A stretch of 64,000 nt of DNA from Thalassia testudinum (lineage: Eukaryota > Streptophyta > Magnoliopsida > Alismatales > Hydrocharitaceae). Made by a program: the position numbers and the translations under genes. Location: positions 98,549,501-98,613,500 of the forward strand of contig JAZHRO010000014.1 in assembly GCA_037157565.1 (NCBI GenBank). Direction: 5' to 3'. Every line of letters begins with the position of its first letter. Within the stretch, counting starts at the first letter, position 1. Of the stretch, positions 54,561 through 64,000 are shown piece after piece. The notes below the pieces were generated by a model. It was given only the letters and a program-made list of their open reading frames with translations, had not been told where the DNA came from and did not search any database.

Positions 54561-55712
54561 GAGACACGGGAGGAAGAAAGGTGCCCTGCAATACAAACAA
54601 TCAAACCTGTCCTTAAATGGGTTAGCCTAAGGACCTACAAACTCTCAAAACCCGTCTTGAGATAAAGGAACGATTTGATCTACTTCTGTTTGTTCAATCC
54701 AACCAGTTAGAAGGAGGGACTGTGGAGAAGGTTTTTCCTTCGGCTTGCGCCTCCAGTTCCTAGTGTACCCCCCAGCCGCGATCGTTTGACTCTGCTCCCC
54801 TAGCTAGACATCAGATTGAACAGTAGAAACAGACTAATCGAAAATAATCTCATTCTGAGTTCTGAAGAGCGAGTTCAATCCTTAAGGCCAACGTCTACTC
54901 TGTTTTATTTAAGGCTAGGTTTGAATGTGCTTTGGAATGTGATGGGACCTTTAAATGGGTTGTGCCCTTAATGATTGATTGATTCATGTGTGAGTGCACA
55001 ACCAGTGGTTTTCAAGCAAGATTGTTTTTGATGTGGTGAATTTTAAGGTTCAAATCTTGCTTAGTAGCTTTTAGAATTCAACTTTAGGTGTTTTCAAACA
55101 AGTTTCATTGGCACACCAGGTTTTGAAAGCACGGGTGATGTTTTCCTTTAAAGCTTAAAAAGAATGTGGAGTGCCTGGTAAATCCCTAAAAGTTGAACCT
55201 AATTGGCAGCTACTTGATAAGTTAATTTTATTTGAAGTGGTGCGGCCCAATTAACTCAAACAATTGGCCTGTTGCACAACTTAATTAGGCACACAAATGA
55301 TTACCTAATCTGATTTCTACTCAATTATGTGTTTGGATGTATGTACCAGCTCCTAAGATCGGTATACCAGTTCAGTTTGAAAATCAGATGAGGTTGTATA
55401 CCTCTGTGAGATTTTTTTTTTTCTTTTTAATGTGGGGGTTGGGGTAAGTATGGGTGTCAAACAACAAACAATCTAACCTTAGAGTTTAAAAAAACACCTA
55501 GGTTGATTGGTGTTTGAGTTATTATGTTATGAAATGAAATCTAATGGGTGGGAGGTGGGGGGTACCTCACAAAACCTTCTACAGCACCTTACTCCGATCT
55601 ACCACTTTTGCCTATCACGAAAGAGTACCTGCAATTACAATAAGAAAGGAGAAAAGTGAGGTAAATGATTTGTACGTTACAAAACGCGAAGGGAAATCAA
55701 AGATCGTTGCCT
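54561..55712 (-). other. Element C: 5' leader
   Basis: Closely parallels the D leader (48,542-49,699) in the reverse orientation, with GTATTGCAG|GG next to the start codon and GTGAGG at the donor position. The block GCCGAAGGAAAAACCTTCTCC is shared with B. No gene. Confidence 0.7.
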
Positions 55713-55729
55713 CCCCGGCAATGGCGCCA
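55713..55729 (-). other. Element C: primer-binding site
   Basis: Sense TGGCGCCATTGCCGGGG after a TTT spacer, one mismatch from the tRNA-Asp-type TGGCGCCGTTGCCGGGG. This is the best preserved site in the window. Confidence 0.88.
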
Positions 55730-55732
55730 AAA

Positions 55733-57516
55733 TGTTGAGCGCATACGAATCACTACGCTAACGTGTTTGGTTTTGGAAAACTTGTCGTTGTAGCTTGAAA
55801 GCGAGGAATTCGTGTTCAACAAATAAAATTTATACCGAAATTAAAATTCCGGATCGGACACAGGGAGGCAGATGTTTGATTTAAAAACTACGCGTTTCTT
55901 TTTATTTGTCACGGAATAATTCAATTTAAAACTATCTAATTCTTTACAATAAATAGAAGAGAGAGAGAAAGAGAGAAAGAGAATATTACACAGAGAAATC
56001 AAAATGAGATGTAGAATAAACAGAGAATTTATCATTAGGGGGATTGTTCATTACAACTAGAAAGCATAAAATAATTACTCTAGAAAGCGATAAATTTACT
56101 CTAGAAAGCATTAAAAGAATGGAGGGAGAAATGTCCTCCTCGACAATTGCTTGGAGGATGAGCATAACTACTCTAGAAAGCTGTAAATCTATACTAGAAA
56201 GTAGTAAAAGGAATAGGGAGAGAGAAATCCTCCTCGACGGTTGCTTGGAGGACGAGCCGGACTGGACGACTCCTGGACAAAGGAGAACGAAGCAGGATGA
56301 AGGAGGACGAAGCAGAAGAATGGGAACGGAGCAACACGCCATCGTCGTCACGGGATCCACTTCCGAAGGGGAATTAAAATTTGGACTTTATCTCGCAAGA
56401 AGCATCCCGGGTGTGGGACAAGCTTCTCTTGAGATTTGGAGGGGTAGAGAGGGGAAGGAAGGGATGAGAATTTCGTATGGAGGGGGTCTCTTTTTATAGT
56501 TGCAAGGAGTGGGGGCAAATGGACATTACAACTTCAAAATAATAAATGAGGGGTCTTTATTGAGGATAAATCTGTCCCTAAAGCCCCCAACGTGAGCGTC
56601 GCTTCCGCACCCACGTGTGCCGCCTCAGCTGCCCGTGCACTCAACGCCATCGCATGTTCATTGATTCTCAGCCGTCCGATCGCGAGATCGGACGGCTTAA
56701 GACGCATCTCCGCCCGCTGCGCTGCACGCCCGCCCACGTGCGATCGCTCGTCCATGCCGCGCGTTCAATCGCACTTGAACTTTATCAGGCGCGCGCGACC
56801 GTCCGATCGCGATCCAACGCCTACCCGCGCCCAATCGCCCGTGCCTCCAGCCCTCTGCTGCGGCTCGAACTAGCGCCCGCCGGTCGCGTAAGCACACTCG
56901 ACCGCTACGCTATGAGGCACGAATGGTCAAGCGGATGCTTTTAAGCGCGACCAACCACAGCTGTTGGATCAAGATCCAACGGCGGAGAGCGAGCGGGTGC
57001 GGGATCTTTAGAGGTTGCATGAGGTCGTTTGGGCGGTCGAGATGGCACCACGTGGTGCCATCTTGGTCGTCCATCTTCTGGAAGTTGTAGATGGTGCCAC
57101 GGATGTCGGATTGACTGGATTTTTGTGTCATTGGGCTGCGATTATCGATCTGAATTCATCTGTGCGGTCAGATTTGTCATCTGAAGTGCGGATTTACACC
57201 ATCCTGGCCCTTGATCTTCTAGGGTTCCCTGATCACTATCTGATGCTATGGATGCCTGATTAGGGCGATCTTAGAGTCATTGAACTCCAATCGTCACCCT
57301 GATCACATCCGTACAGTTGGATCTTTGATTCGAGGCCCTGATAAAATGTTTGCCCTGTCCAAGCACATAAAAGGAGACAATTAACCTCCATTTTATTCAA
57401 ACTACTCTAGATGCAAGATGATGCATGTTATGCAATATTTATATCATGAAATGCAATCCTATGCTTAAGAACATGCAAAAATAGACATTTTAAGTAGTGT
57501 AAATGTGTTTACATCA
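55733..57516 (-). repeat. Element C: 5' LTR
   Basis: It starts TGTTGAGCGCATACG and ends TTTACATCA. Contains the TATA box (56,491-56,498), a decayed TGACG palindrome (56,555-56,583), a CCGTCCGATC...GATCGGACGG repeat (about 56,673), the tRNA-like segment (56,861-56,912) and GTTGGATC-AA-GATCCAAC (about 56,964). Confidence 0.92.
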
Positions 57517-57521
57517 CTCTC

Positions 57522-58045
57522 CCTACAACCTTGGAGGTGGTTAGGGAAAGAAAGGAAGAGATGAAGAGTGGGAGGGTAGGGGTCCTTTTATAATGGAGGA
57601 AAGGATCCATTTCGTACATAGGACATTTAGTGACGGCAATAAACGTTACTGAAGATCCACAGCAAGCATCGCTAAAGCTCTAGCTCACGTGTCCCACGTG
57701 CAACACTCGCACGCACGCTCTGCATGCTCATGTCGCACTCATTCGCTGGCACTCGCTTCTCGTGCTTCCCGCTGCTGCACGCACCCATGTGCTACGTGCT
57801 GCGCTAATACGCATGTGCGGTGGTGCATGTGTGCCCATGGGTAGCCTAGATAGCGCCGCGTGTTGCAATCATGGTTTTCTATCTTCTTTCGTTTGTAGAG
57901 GCTATTACAGAAGCCGGATTGAGTTGATTTTCACGTCATTGGGTCGCGATCGTCAACCCAAATCCATTCGTGTGGTCAAATTTATCCTTTGAAGCTTTGA
58001 ATTGTGTCACCTAGTCCCTTGGATGTGCGATTAGGGAGATGTGCG
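57522..58045 (-). repeat. LTR fragment F, inner part
   Basis: It continues F after C. TATA box on the minus strand near 57,589 (CTTTTATAAT), TGACG-type inverted repeat TTTAGTGACGG...CGTTACTGAAG at 57,626-57,653, and U3 phrases GGATTGAGTTGATTTTCACG and ATTGGGTCGCGATCGTC like those of B and C. No tRNA-like segment is recognised. Similarity ends near 58,045 before the LINE. Confidence 0.65.
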
Positions 58046-58149
58046 ATTCATTGCTGTGGTGGGCAGATCTGGTGGAAGCACTCTCTCTTACAACTAGTGG
58101 ATTCATGGAGGGAGGCATACCAATTGATCTGCAGTTTCAGAACGGTCAG

Positions 58150-59485
58150 TGGTGAGCATGTATGTACGGCCCATGTGTAGCCAGTCAAAGAGTTGGGTTG
58201 TGGGACGAATTTGCTCATGTGGCAGCAAGAACATATGGGAAACCGTGGCTGGTGGGGGGAGATTTCAACTGTACATTGTCTGAGGAAGATAGGGCGAGCA
58301 GGAGGGTTGACCAAGCATTGATTGGGTTTCATTTGGCCATGTCAAAGCTGGGTCTAAATGAGTATCCATTAACCGGAGTTGAATATACGTGGAGAAATGG
58401 TAATGGGAAAATGTCCAAGTTAGATTATTTTTTTGGAAACTTAGAATTGTTGGAGAGGTTTCAATTATCGTCGGTGATGGGTCAGGATCGACCATTTTTA
58501 GACCACACCCCGCTCAAGTGGGATTGTGGTGAAGGTACCTCGTGTAACACCTATTTTAAAGCTAGGAAGTCTTGGCTGAAGGTGGAGGGCTACAGGGATA
58601 TTATCTCTCAATGGTAGAACTCAAAGCATGTGGTTGGTTCTGCAACCTTCAGGTTAGCCATTAAATTAACGGAACTGAGAACTCTGCTAAGGAAGTCAAA
58701 ACACACCTCTGAGATTTTGAGAGATCAACGACGAATGGAGGATTTAGCGATGGTGAAGAGCCTGGATACTAGAGAAAATTTGGGCCTGCTATTTGATGTG
58801 GAAAGGGGCCAACGTGTCCAATGGCAGTCGGTGGTGGCAGAGGATTTGAAGAAAGAGATTGACTAGAGGGAGAAGTCTCAACAATTATGGCGGAAAGAAG
58901 GGGACATGCATACTAAGTTCTTCCACTTAGTATCCAGTTCTAGGCGACATCATAATTTCATAGCCACGTTTAGAGTTGAAGATCAAGTCTTAACTTCTAT
59001 GGATGATATGTAAATGGAAGCGATCAGATTTTTCAAAGACTCCACTAGATCCGTGGGAAGGGGGCAGTGGAGGGTGACATCCTCAGATATGTCGAGAGTT
59101 GGGAATGTGGAGGGGGAATAGTTGGTAGCGCCTATTTCTGAGAAGGTGGTGGTAGAGAACATGTAGGCTTTAAATGCCAGAGGTTCTCCTATTCCTGATT
59201 TGTTTCAGGTTTTCTTCTACAAGGAGCTTTGGCCAACTGTAAAGTACGATGTTTTGGATGTCATAAGAGAGTTTCAAGATGGGAACTTGGGCTTTGAGAG
59301 AATTAATAGATCATATCTCTTCTTGTTACCAAAGAAACTGAGGGCGGAGAATTTATCAGAGTTTGGACAGATCGCATTATCCAACTCCATCTATCTAATT
59401 ATTGGGAAAATTCTGGCCAACAAAATGAAGGGGATATTGAAGGACTTAATTAGTGATTAGCCCATATTTGTGGGTTATTTAGGTA
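58150..59485 (+). pseudogene. L1-like LINE remnant (endonuclease to start of RT)
   Basis: A plant L1-type non-LTR element would copy itself by target-primed reverse transcription. The end of the endonuclease is clear: KPWLVGGDFNCTLSEEDR, GVEYTWRNGNGKMSKLDYFF, LDHTPLKWDC. Then come the linker (LWRKEGDMHTKFFHL, RRHHNFIATF) and the RT start (VFFYKELWPTVKYDVLDVIREF, RSYLFLLPKK, ALSNSIYLIIGKILANKMK, LKDLISD). Five or more in-frame stops are present. It is cut off both before the endonuclease N-terminus and inside RT, so it is a dead internal fragment. Confidence 0.88.
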
Positions 59486-60303
59486 TTTAAATGCTTAGAC
59501 ATTAAGTTAATTTTAACATGCATTTAGCATGCATTAGGATGTAAATACACTAATTATAGTTTTGTTGCATGCATCACATTTTTATGTAAATTAGGTCTTA
59601 GCAAGCATGGTTTTTAATTTGGTTTGCATTTAGTGGGAATTATACATAATACATGCAATTTGATATTTTATAAGGATTTCCCTATAAATAAGCCAATGTT
59701 TAGTATATTTCTCATCTTCTTTTTGCAGGAACGGCTCTACCTCTCCTCCTCCAGCCATACCTCCTTAATGGCCATGAGAAGCGGATATGCTCTTGCTTCT
59801 ACATTTCAAAACCATGCAGATGGCTAAAAGAGAGGGGGAGCTGCTTCCATGCTCAGGGAGACTCCACCCGACTCCACCACAGTGAAGAGCTACAAGCTCA
59901 CCTCCATCACCACAATCGTGCGTCTCCAAGGTCAAGCATTGCCACACCATCAGCCGGCGGGGTGACAGATCGCCATGCCAATCCGGCGACCTCGACCATC
60001 ACCGTGCACGTGCGTCTCCGTCGGCCACGCAAACATCACCGTGCAACCACCAAATCACCTTCCCTATCCATGCACCACCAACACCATCTTCTCCTTCTTC
60101 TTTCTTCTTCTTCCTCAGTTTGTTTTGACCTGAAAAACCTAAACTGTCATCACCATCGACACCACCTCACTATGCGCATAACCCTCCTCTTCGCACGCAC
60201 CAACAGAGCCATCTCTCGACGGAGCCACCCTCGCATCCACACCAAAGCAGGGCCGGTGAACCCCTTGCCAACTCACTGTGCAGTAGCACACACACATGCA
60301 TGC
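59486..60303. other. Unassigned stretch between LINE remnant and element E
   Basis: The first 200 bp are AT-rich with GCATTTAGCATGCATTAGG. The rest is CCA/CAC-rich with a 114-codon open frame (59,962-60,306, plus) of His/Ser/Thr-rich composition that I regard as chance. A TTTTTGCAGGAACG at 59,721 resembles a 3' splice site. Nothing is recognised. Confidence 0.4.
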
Positions 60304-62284
60304 TGATAGCGATTTTACGCGGTTTGTTAATTGGGTCGTTGTAACGCATAAATCCGCTTTCGCTCTTAAATTTATAAACCTAGATAGGGAAGTATCTAGG
60401 GTCGTCCAAGGAGGCAATATGGTTGCAAAATTGATTCTCTTGCTAGGAATATAAATCTCAACTTTCTTTTTGGTTTTTTTTTTTCAATGTATCATTTTTT
60501 TTTTTTAAGCTAAGGCAACATGCGAACTGATGGCGGGAAAAGTGATTTACACTTCAATTTAAATACTACTTCTATGTGGCAAGTCGAGCCTCTCCCTAAG
60601 CTCACTTTAGGCAGGTGGAGGCCTAGAATAATTAGGGAGAGGGAGTGAAGAATGCTGAAAATAAGCTAATAGAAATGCAAACAAGAAATGCAAAGAAGGC
60701 AACTAGATAATTGATAAAATGTTTTACAAAAGGCCTAGTAGAGAAAAGCTTGTACTACTAGAAAAATGCAAATAAGAAAAGAAAACACAAATCCTCTAGA
60801 TAGATGGTGAAGAAGAGGGCTTCTTGCTCCAAGGTTGGTGGCTCCCAATCTTGAAAAGAGTCCTTCAACTCCTTTCTTGCAGTGCTACGCCAAGGTGATG
60901 TCCTCCAAGGCAAGCCCTAGGGGGCCGTGCCCTAAGTTTCTCTCCAAGGGTGGACGTCCGCCCTAACTCCTCCTTTGCCTGGCCGTCCTCCTTGAAGTGG
61001 AAGAGTCCTCCTCCTTGGCGTGGCTCAAGTTGAAGAGAGTGGGGAGAAGAAGGCACCAAAGGGGCTGGTAATGTGCCCCTTTAATCTCCTTCTCTACTCC
61101 TTCTTCTTGGCCGTAGGTATAGGTGGTTTAGGTAGAAAAATATATTAAGGGAGGATGCCCCAAAATGGTGGTAGGTGGTGGATTTTTATAGAATAGGAAG
61201 GGGGCTATGGTGACCTTTGAATTGGATGGCCAAGATGAGTTGATGGAGGTGGTTGGAGATCCCATGGCCAAGGAGAGTTGGCGCCACCTTAAAGGACACA
61301 AAGGGGGTAGTTATGGGTGTTGACACCCCTTAGTGTTGGCGCCAAAATGGGCTTTCTAGAAGGCTATTAGGTGGTGCCACCTTAAGGTTCTACAAGGGGG
61401 GTATGTGGATGGCTAGGATGTGTTATATGGGTAGGTGTAAGGTGGATGAAGAGGATGAAAGTTGGCGCCAAAATGGGGGTGGTTAGGGGAGGTTTTTGGT
61501 GCCAACTTGAAGTGTCTTTTGGTGGAGATAATGGGGTGAAGGGGTGGCTAGGTGGTGGCGCCAACTTAAGTAGGGTAGCTAGCTTAGGTAGGCTTGAGTT
61601 GGTGGAGCTAGCTAGGGTTGGTTTTTAGGGTAATGGATGGCCAAGGAGCTGGTTGTTAGCTAAGCTAAGCTAAGCTAAGACAAGCTAAGCAAGCTTAGCT
61701 AAAGGTGGAGTAGAGGAGAAGGTGTTGGAGCTAGGGTTTGGAGGAAGGAGCTGAGGAGGAGAAGTCTGGAGCTGGAGCTGGAGCTGGATGTAGCTGGATC
61801 TGAGCTGGGATGAACTCCTGTCAACTTAGCTGAGCTAGCTAGAGCTCCCTGCGAACTAGTGGGAGCTGAGATGAGCTAGACTCAGCTAAGTTGAGCTGGA
61901 TCTGAGCTGACTTGAGCTAGGGTGAGCTAAGATGAACTCTCTTGAGCTACCATTCAGCTGAGATTAGCTGAATGGAGCTGGGATGAGCTAACCCTAGTTC
62001 AAGTGAGCTAGGTTCCAACTGTGGTGAGCTGGATCGAGCTGAGTTCCAACTAGTCTGGGCTTCTCCTTCACCATTTGCCTTCTTGAGTGCTAGGGTTTTA
62101 AGGATCTGCATATCTGTGCATCCTAAACACTCACAAAAACATATTAAAAAGACAAATAAAGGATGAAATGCATGCCTAACCTAATTTATGCCTAAATGCA
62201 TCCCAAAAACCTATTTGCGGAGTAAAATCCTAAGAGCTAGGTTTGTTTTAATGCGTAAGAATGATGGTAAACTAGCATTTATCA
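60304..62284 (-). repeat. Element E: 3' LTR (about 2.0 kb)
   Basis: The right border is firm: TTTATCA next to a polypurine module. The left border TGATAGCGATTTTACG is chosen because it inverts to the same ATCA end. TATA box on the minus strand at 61,183-61,190 (TATAAAAA). Middle parts contain repeated TTGGCGCCA(C/A) phrases (61,270-61,565) and an AGCT array. The second LTR lies outside the window. Confidence 0.7.
61650..62040. repeat. Degenerate AGCT array
   Basis: About 34 AGCT tetranucleotides in 390 bases, in contexts such as TGAGCTAGG, GGAGCTGG and TAAGCTAAGC, often 10-12 bases apart. Chance would give one or two. It lies in U3 of the E LTR, upstream of the TATA box in sense. Confidence 0.85.
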
Positions 62285-62322
62285 CACCCCCATGCTTATC
62301 TTTTGCTAGTCTCTTAGCAAAA
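62285..62322 (-). other. Element E: terminal polypurine tract with hairpin
   Basis: Sense TTTTGCTA, loop, TAGCAAAA, GATAAGCATGGGGGTG, LTR. One extra base enlarges the loop compared with A, B and D; eight stem pairs remain. Confidence 0.8.
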
Positions 62323-63501
62323 CTTTAATTTTTTTGGAAAACGAAATTTTTGGGAAATCTAATTTTTTTGACTTTTGAGGAGAAAAAGAGATTAAGGGAC
62401 CTTGGTAGATTAAAACACAGGAGGAACGGGATTTGTTAAAGATAAACATCGGGATTTATTTTTGGATTCAACCATTAGATAGAACGGGATCAATATATCC
62501 TCCAGAAAATTCACAAATTAACCTCTTGTTAATTCAGATGACTTGAAATGTTTGTTTTTAGGATTTTTCTGGCTCATGAATCTGATTCGCAACTTGCAAA
62601 ATCCTTTAAAACCTTGTGTCTGTGCTTGTGAAAAGCCAACATTTATAAGGACGTGCTATTATTATTATTTTTTTTCTCCCCCATGCTTATTTTTAGCTTA
62701 GTCTTACAACAGATGTGTCGGGATCATCATTCCCGTCACCATTCCTCGAGGGGGCTCTGGCACCAGTACTTCGGGATAGCACTGTCCATGACACCACCCA
62801 GGAGCTCACAGCCCCAAAACAGGATGCGGTGAAAAGGGGCGCTCCAAGCAAACTCAAGCTCTTGCTCCGACACTATAGGTAGAGCACCGTCCAAGACATT
62901 TGAGCTGCTAAAATGCGCTTTAATGCTCCGTCTAAAGATATGAAATATAGATATAGAGCAACGCCGAGGCGGTAACATGTTGACATCGCATCCACAAAGA
63001 AGGTATTTTCCTTCTTCTCAGCGGTGGGAACTCAAACCAATGATTTGCTTCAGACTTTTACTAAATCCAAACACGGGAGTTTTTCAAAAAAATTTTAATT
63101 ATTTTTAAGTGTTGGCTTGTGTGTGAAAATAGACACAAGAAGTTTCTTAAGATACGCAAGTTTTTGAATCAGAAACTAAGTCAAATACTTTCCGTATTAC
63201 AAAATAGGATCAAGTCACCTGAACTATCATGAGTTCTGGTGGAATTTTAGAGAAGGATATCGGATCTAGTCTAAAATAGACCCTGGAATTCTAATGATCA
63301 GATCTATATCCTTATCCCTAGTTTGTTAAAGATTAAATCCCATTGTACCAAAAGTGAATTTTTCGACCTTAGTCCCGATTTCAAAATTTTTCCTCAAAAA
63401 GTTTTCAACATTTTTATTTTTTTGGGTATGCAAGCAGGAAATAAAGAAAATTATATGTTTTTAGGTTTTGAACATCTTAAATCGATCGTAAAAATTTAAA
63501 A
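62323..63501 (-). other. Element E: 3' untranslated region
   Basis: No gene. A third purine block (sense AATAAGCATGGGGGAG, 62,676-62,695) lies inside it without an obvious hairpin. The hairpins of B, C and D are not seen. Confidence 0.55.
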
Positions 63502-63545
63502 ACACCCCCCCATGCTTAAGATATGCCATGTCCTCATGCATTAAG
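63502..63545 (-). other. Element E: internal polypurine module
   Basis: Sense TAATGCATG, AGGA, CATGGCATA, then TCTTAAGCATGGGGGGG. The stem forms with one bulged G. It lies 1.2 kb before the terminal module. Confidence 0.7.
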
Positions 63546-63676
63546 AGGGAAAAGGGATCACCTTAGTGAAGAACGATCGGGTTTAGGAGGAACAAAACCT
63601 GGAAAAAGAAGAAAAAAAAGGGAAAGCAAGAAAAAATGATGGGTTACCTCCCATCCAGTGCTATCTTTTATGCCAT

Positions 63677-64000
63677 TCAGCCGGGCGTGAAGGTATTCAC
63701 GGAAGACGTAAGATCATGTAAATAATTAGACACTTGGATGCCCGCAAAAAAGGTGTCTTCTTCTAGATCCCTAAAAATTTGTTTAGAAATAATATTGGGA
63801 TCAAAGTTCGATGGAAAATGATAAGAGTAGCCCGTGTCTGCCCATGGTTTTAAATTAGGTTGGGTGCCAAACTCAGGCGGGGTTGGTGGTAGGTCCTTAA
63901 GAAAGGGGTCAGGGAAGGAATGGTGAGGATTGGGTGAAGTTAGTGTGGAAAAGTTAGGTGCATGAATAGTGGGTGGGTTAGGGTGCTTAGGGGGGGTATC
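63677..64000 (-). CDS. Element E: 3' end of a reading frame, runs off the window
   Basis: Open for 107 codons from the window edge to TGA (63,677-63,679). Pro-rich at first (PNPPTIHAPNF, LPPTPPEFGTQPNLKPW), then FDPNIISKQIFRDLEEDTFF and HDLTSSVNTFTPG. It is not an integrase C-terminus: there is no GPF module or VNGQRLKP. So E ends in a protein other than pol: a non-autonomous frame, an env-like third frame, or another accessory. The stop lies in the conserved GCTGAA...TGGGAGG phrase that follows the last frame in the other elements. Not recognised. Confidence 0.5.
   Translation of the reverse strand, partial: DTPPKHPNPPTIHAPNFSTLTSPNPHHSFPDPFLKDLPPTPPEFGTQPNLKPWADTGYSYHFPSNFDPNIISKQIFRDLEEDTFFAGIQVSNYLHDLTSSVNTFTPG

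Larger units (their letters stand above)
42090..57516 (-). mobile_element. Element C: non-autonomous Athila-like element, split by D
   Basis: LTRs of 1,785 bp (42,090-43,874) and 1,784 bp (55,733-57,516); perfect 5-bp duplication CTCTC at 42,085-42,089 and 57,517-57,521. Without D the element is about 7.8 kb. It has a primer-binding site, a leader, one long reading frame of unknown function, a 3' region with hairpins, and two polypurine modules. There is no protease, RT or integrase. It inserted in LTR F and later received D. Confidence 0.93.

Noticed and set aside
59962..60306. 114-codon His/Ser-rich frame as a host gene
   Set aside because: Low complexity, no domain, and the opposite strand is equally open; probably chance in CAC-rich DNA.
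1..64000. CRISPR arrays, bacterial operons, rRNA genes
   Set aside because: No regular direct repeats with spacers, no ribosomal RNA sequence, and all coding remnants are plant retroelement proteins.

Overview
The window is transposon-dominated plant nuclear DNA, almost certainly from an angiosperm with a large genome. Every long coding stretch I recognise is retroelement protein. The main family is Ty3/gypsy of the Athila/Tat type: the gag has an NPGW-like motif, the gag-pol frame is single, LTRs are 1.7-2.6 kb, and five primer-binding sites resemble the 3' end of tRNA-Asp. No intact host gene was found. All comparisons here were made by eye.

The layout is a set of nested insertions whose borders I could fix from TG...CA LTR ends and 5-bp target duplications. 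Positions 1-10,792 hold old pieces: LTR fragments K and J, a gag remnant with primer site and 5' LTR (element G), AT-rich DNA, and an LTR-like promoter region (H). Element B (minus strand, 10,793-39,468) is interrupted in its 3' LTR by element A (minus, 11,209-25,234, duplication GAGGC) and in its 3' untranslated region by solo LTR I (27,764-30,717, duplication CCTAG). A and B each carry a decayed gag-pol. A short foldback transposon (39,732-40,590) follows. LTR fragment F is split by element C (minus, 42,090-57,516, duplication CTCTC), which is itself split by its sibling D (plus, 46,824-54,463, duplication GTTGA). Then come a LINE remnant (about 58.15-59.49 kb), an unassigned stretch, and the 3' part of element E (minus, from 60,304 to the window end).

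C and D are about 7.7 kb each and have no gag-pol. They share B's type of 5' leader and 3' region but carry one different long reading frame that I do not recognise. They look like non-autonomous partners that a B-like element would have to mobilise.

The most interesting signals are cis-structures shared between families. (1) Each of A-E has two modules about 1.1-1.25 kb apart, each a short hairpin followed by the polypurine block GATAGGCATGGGGG. One abuts the 3' LTR and the other follows the last reading frame; the stems differ between the two modules. (2) The LTR U3 regions of B, C, D and K contain a tRNA-like segment with Pol III A and B boxes, always in sense orientation. (3) An inverted TGACG palindrome lies about 60 bp upstream of the TATA box in B, C, D and probably F. 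(4) Tandem hairpins in the 3' region of B, C and D show at least one compensatory stem change. (5) D lying inverted inside C makes a multi-kilobase foldback.
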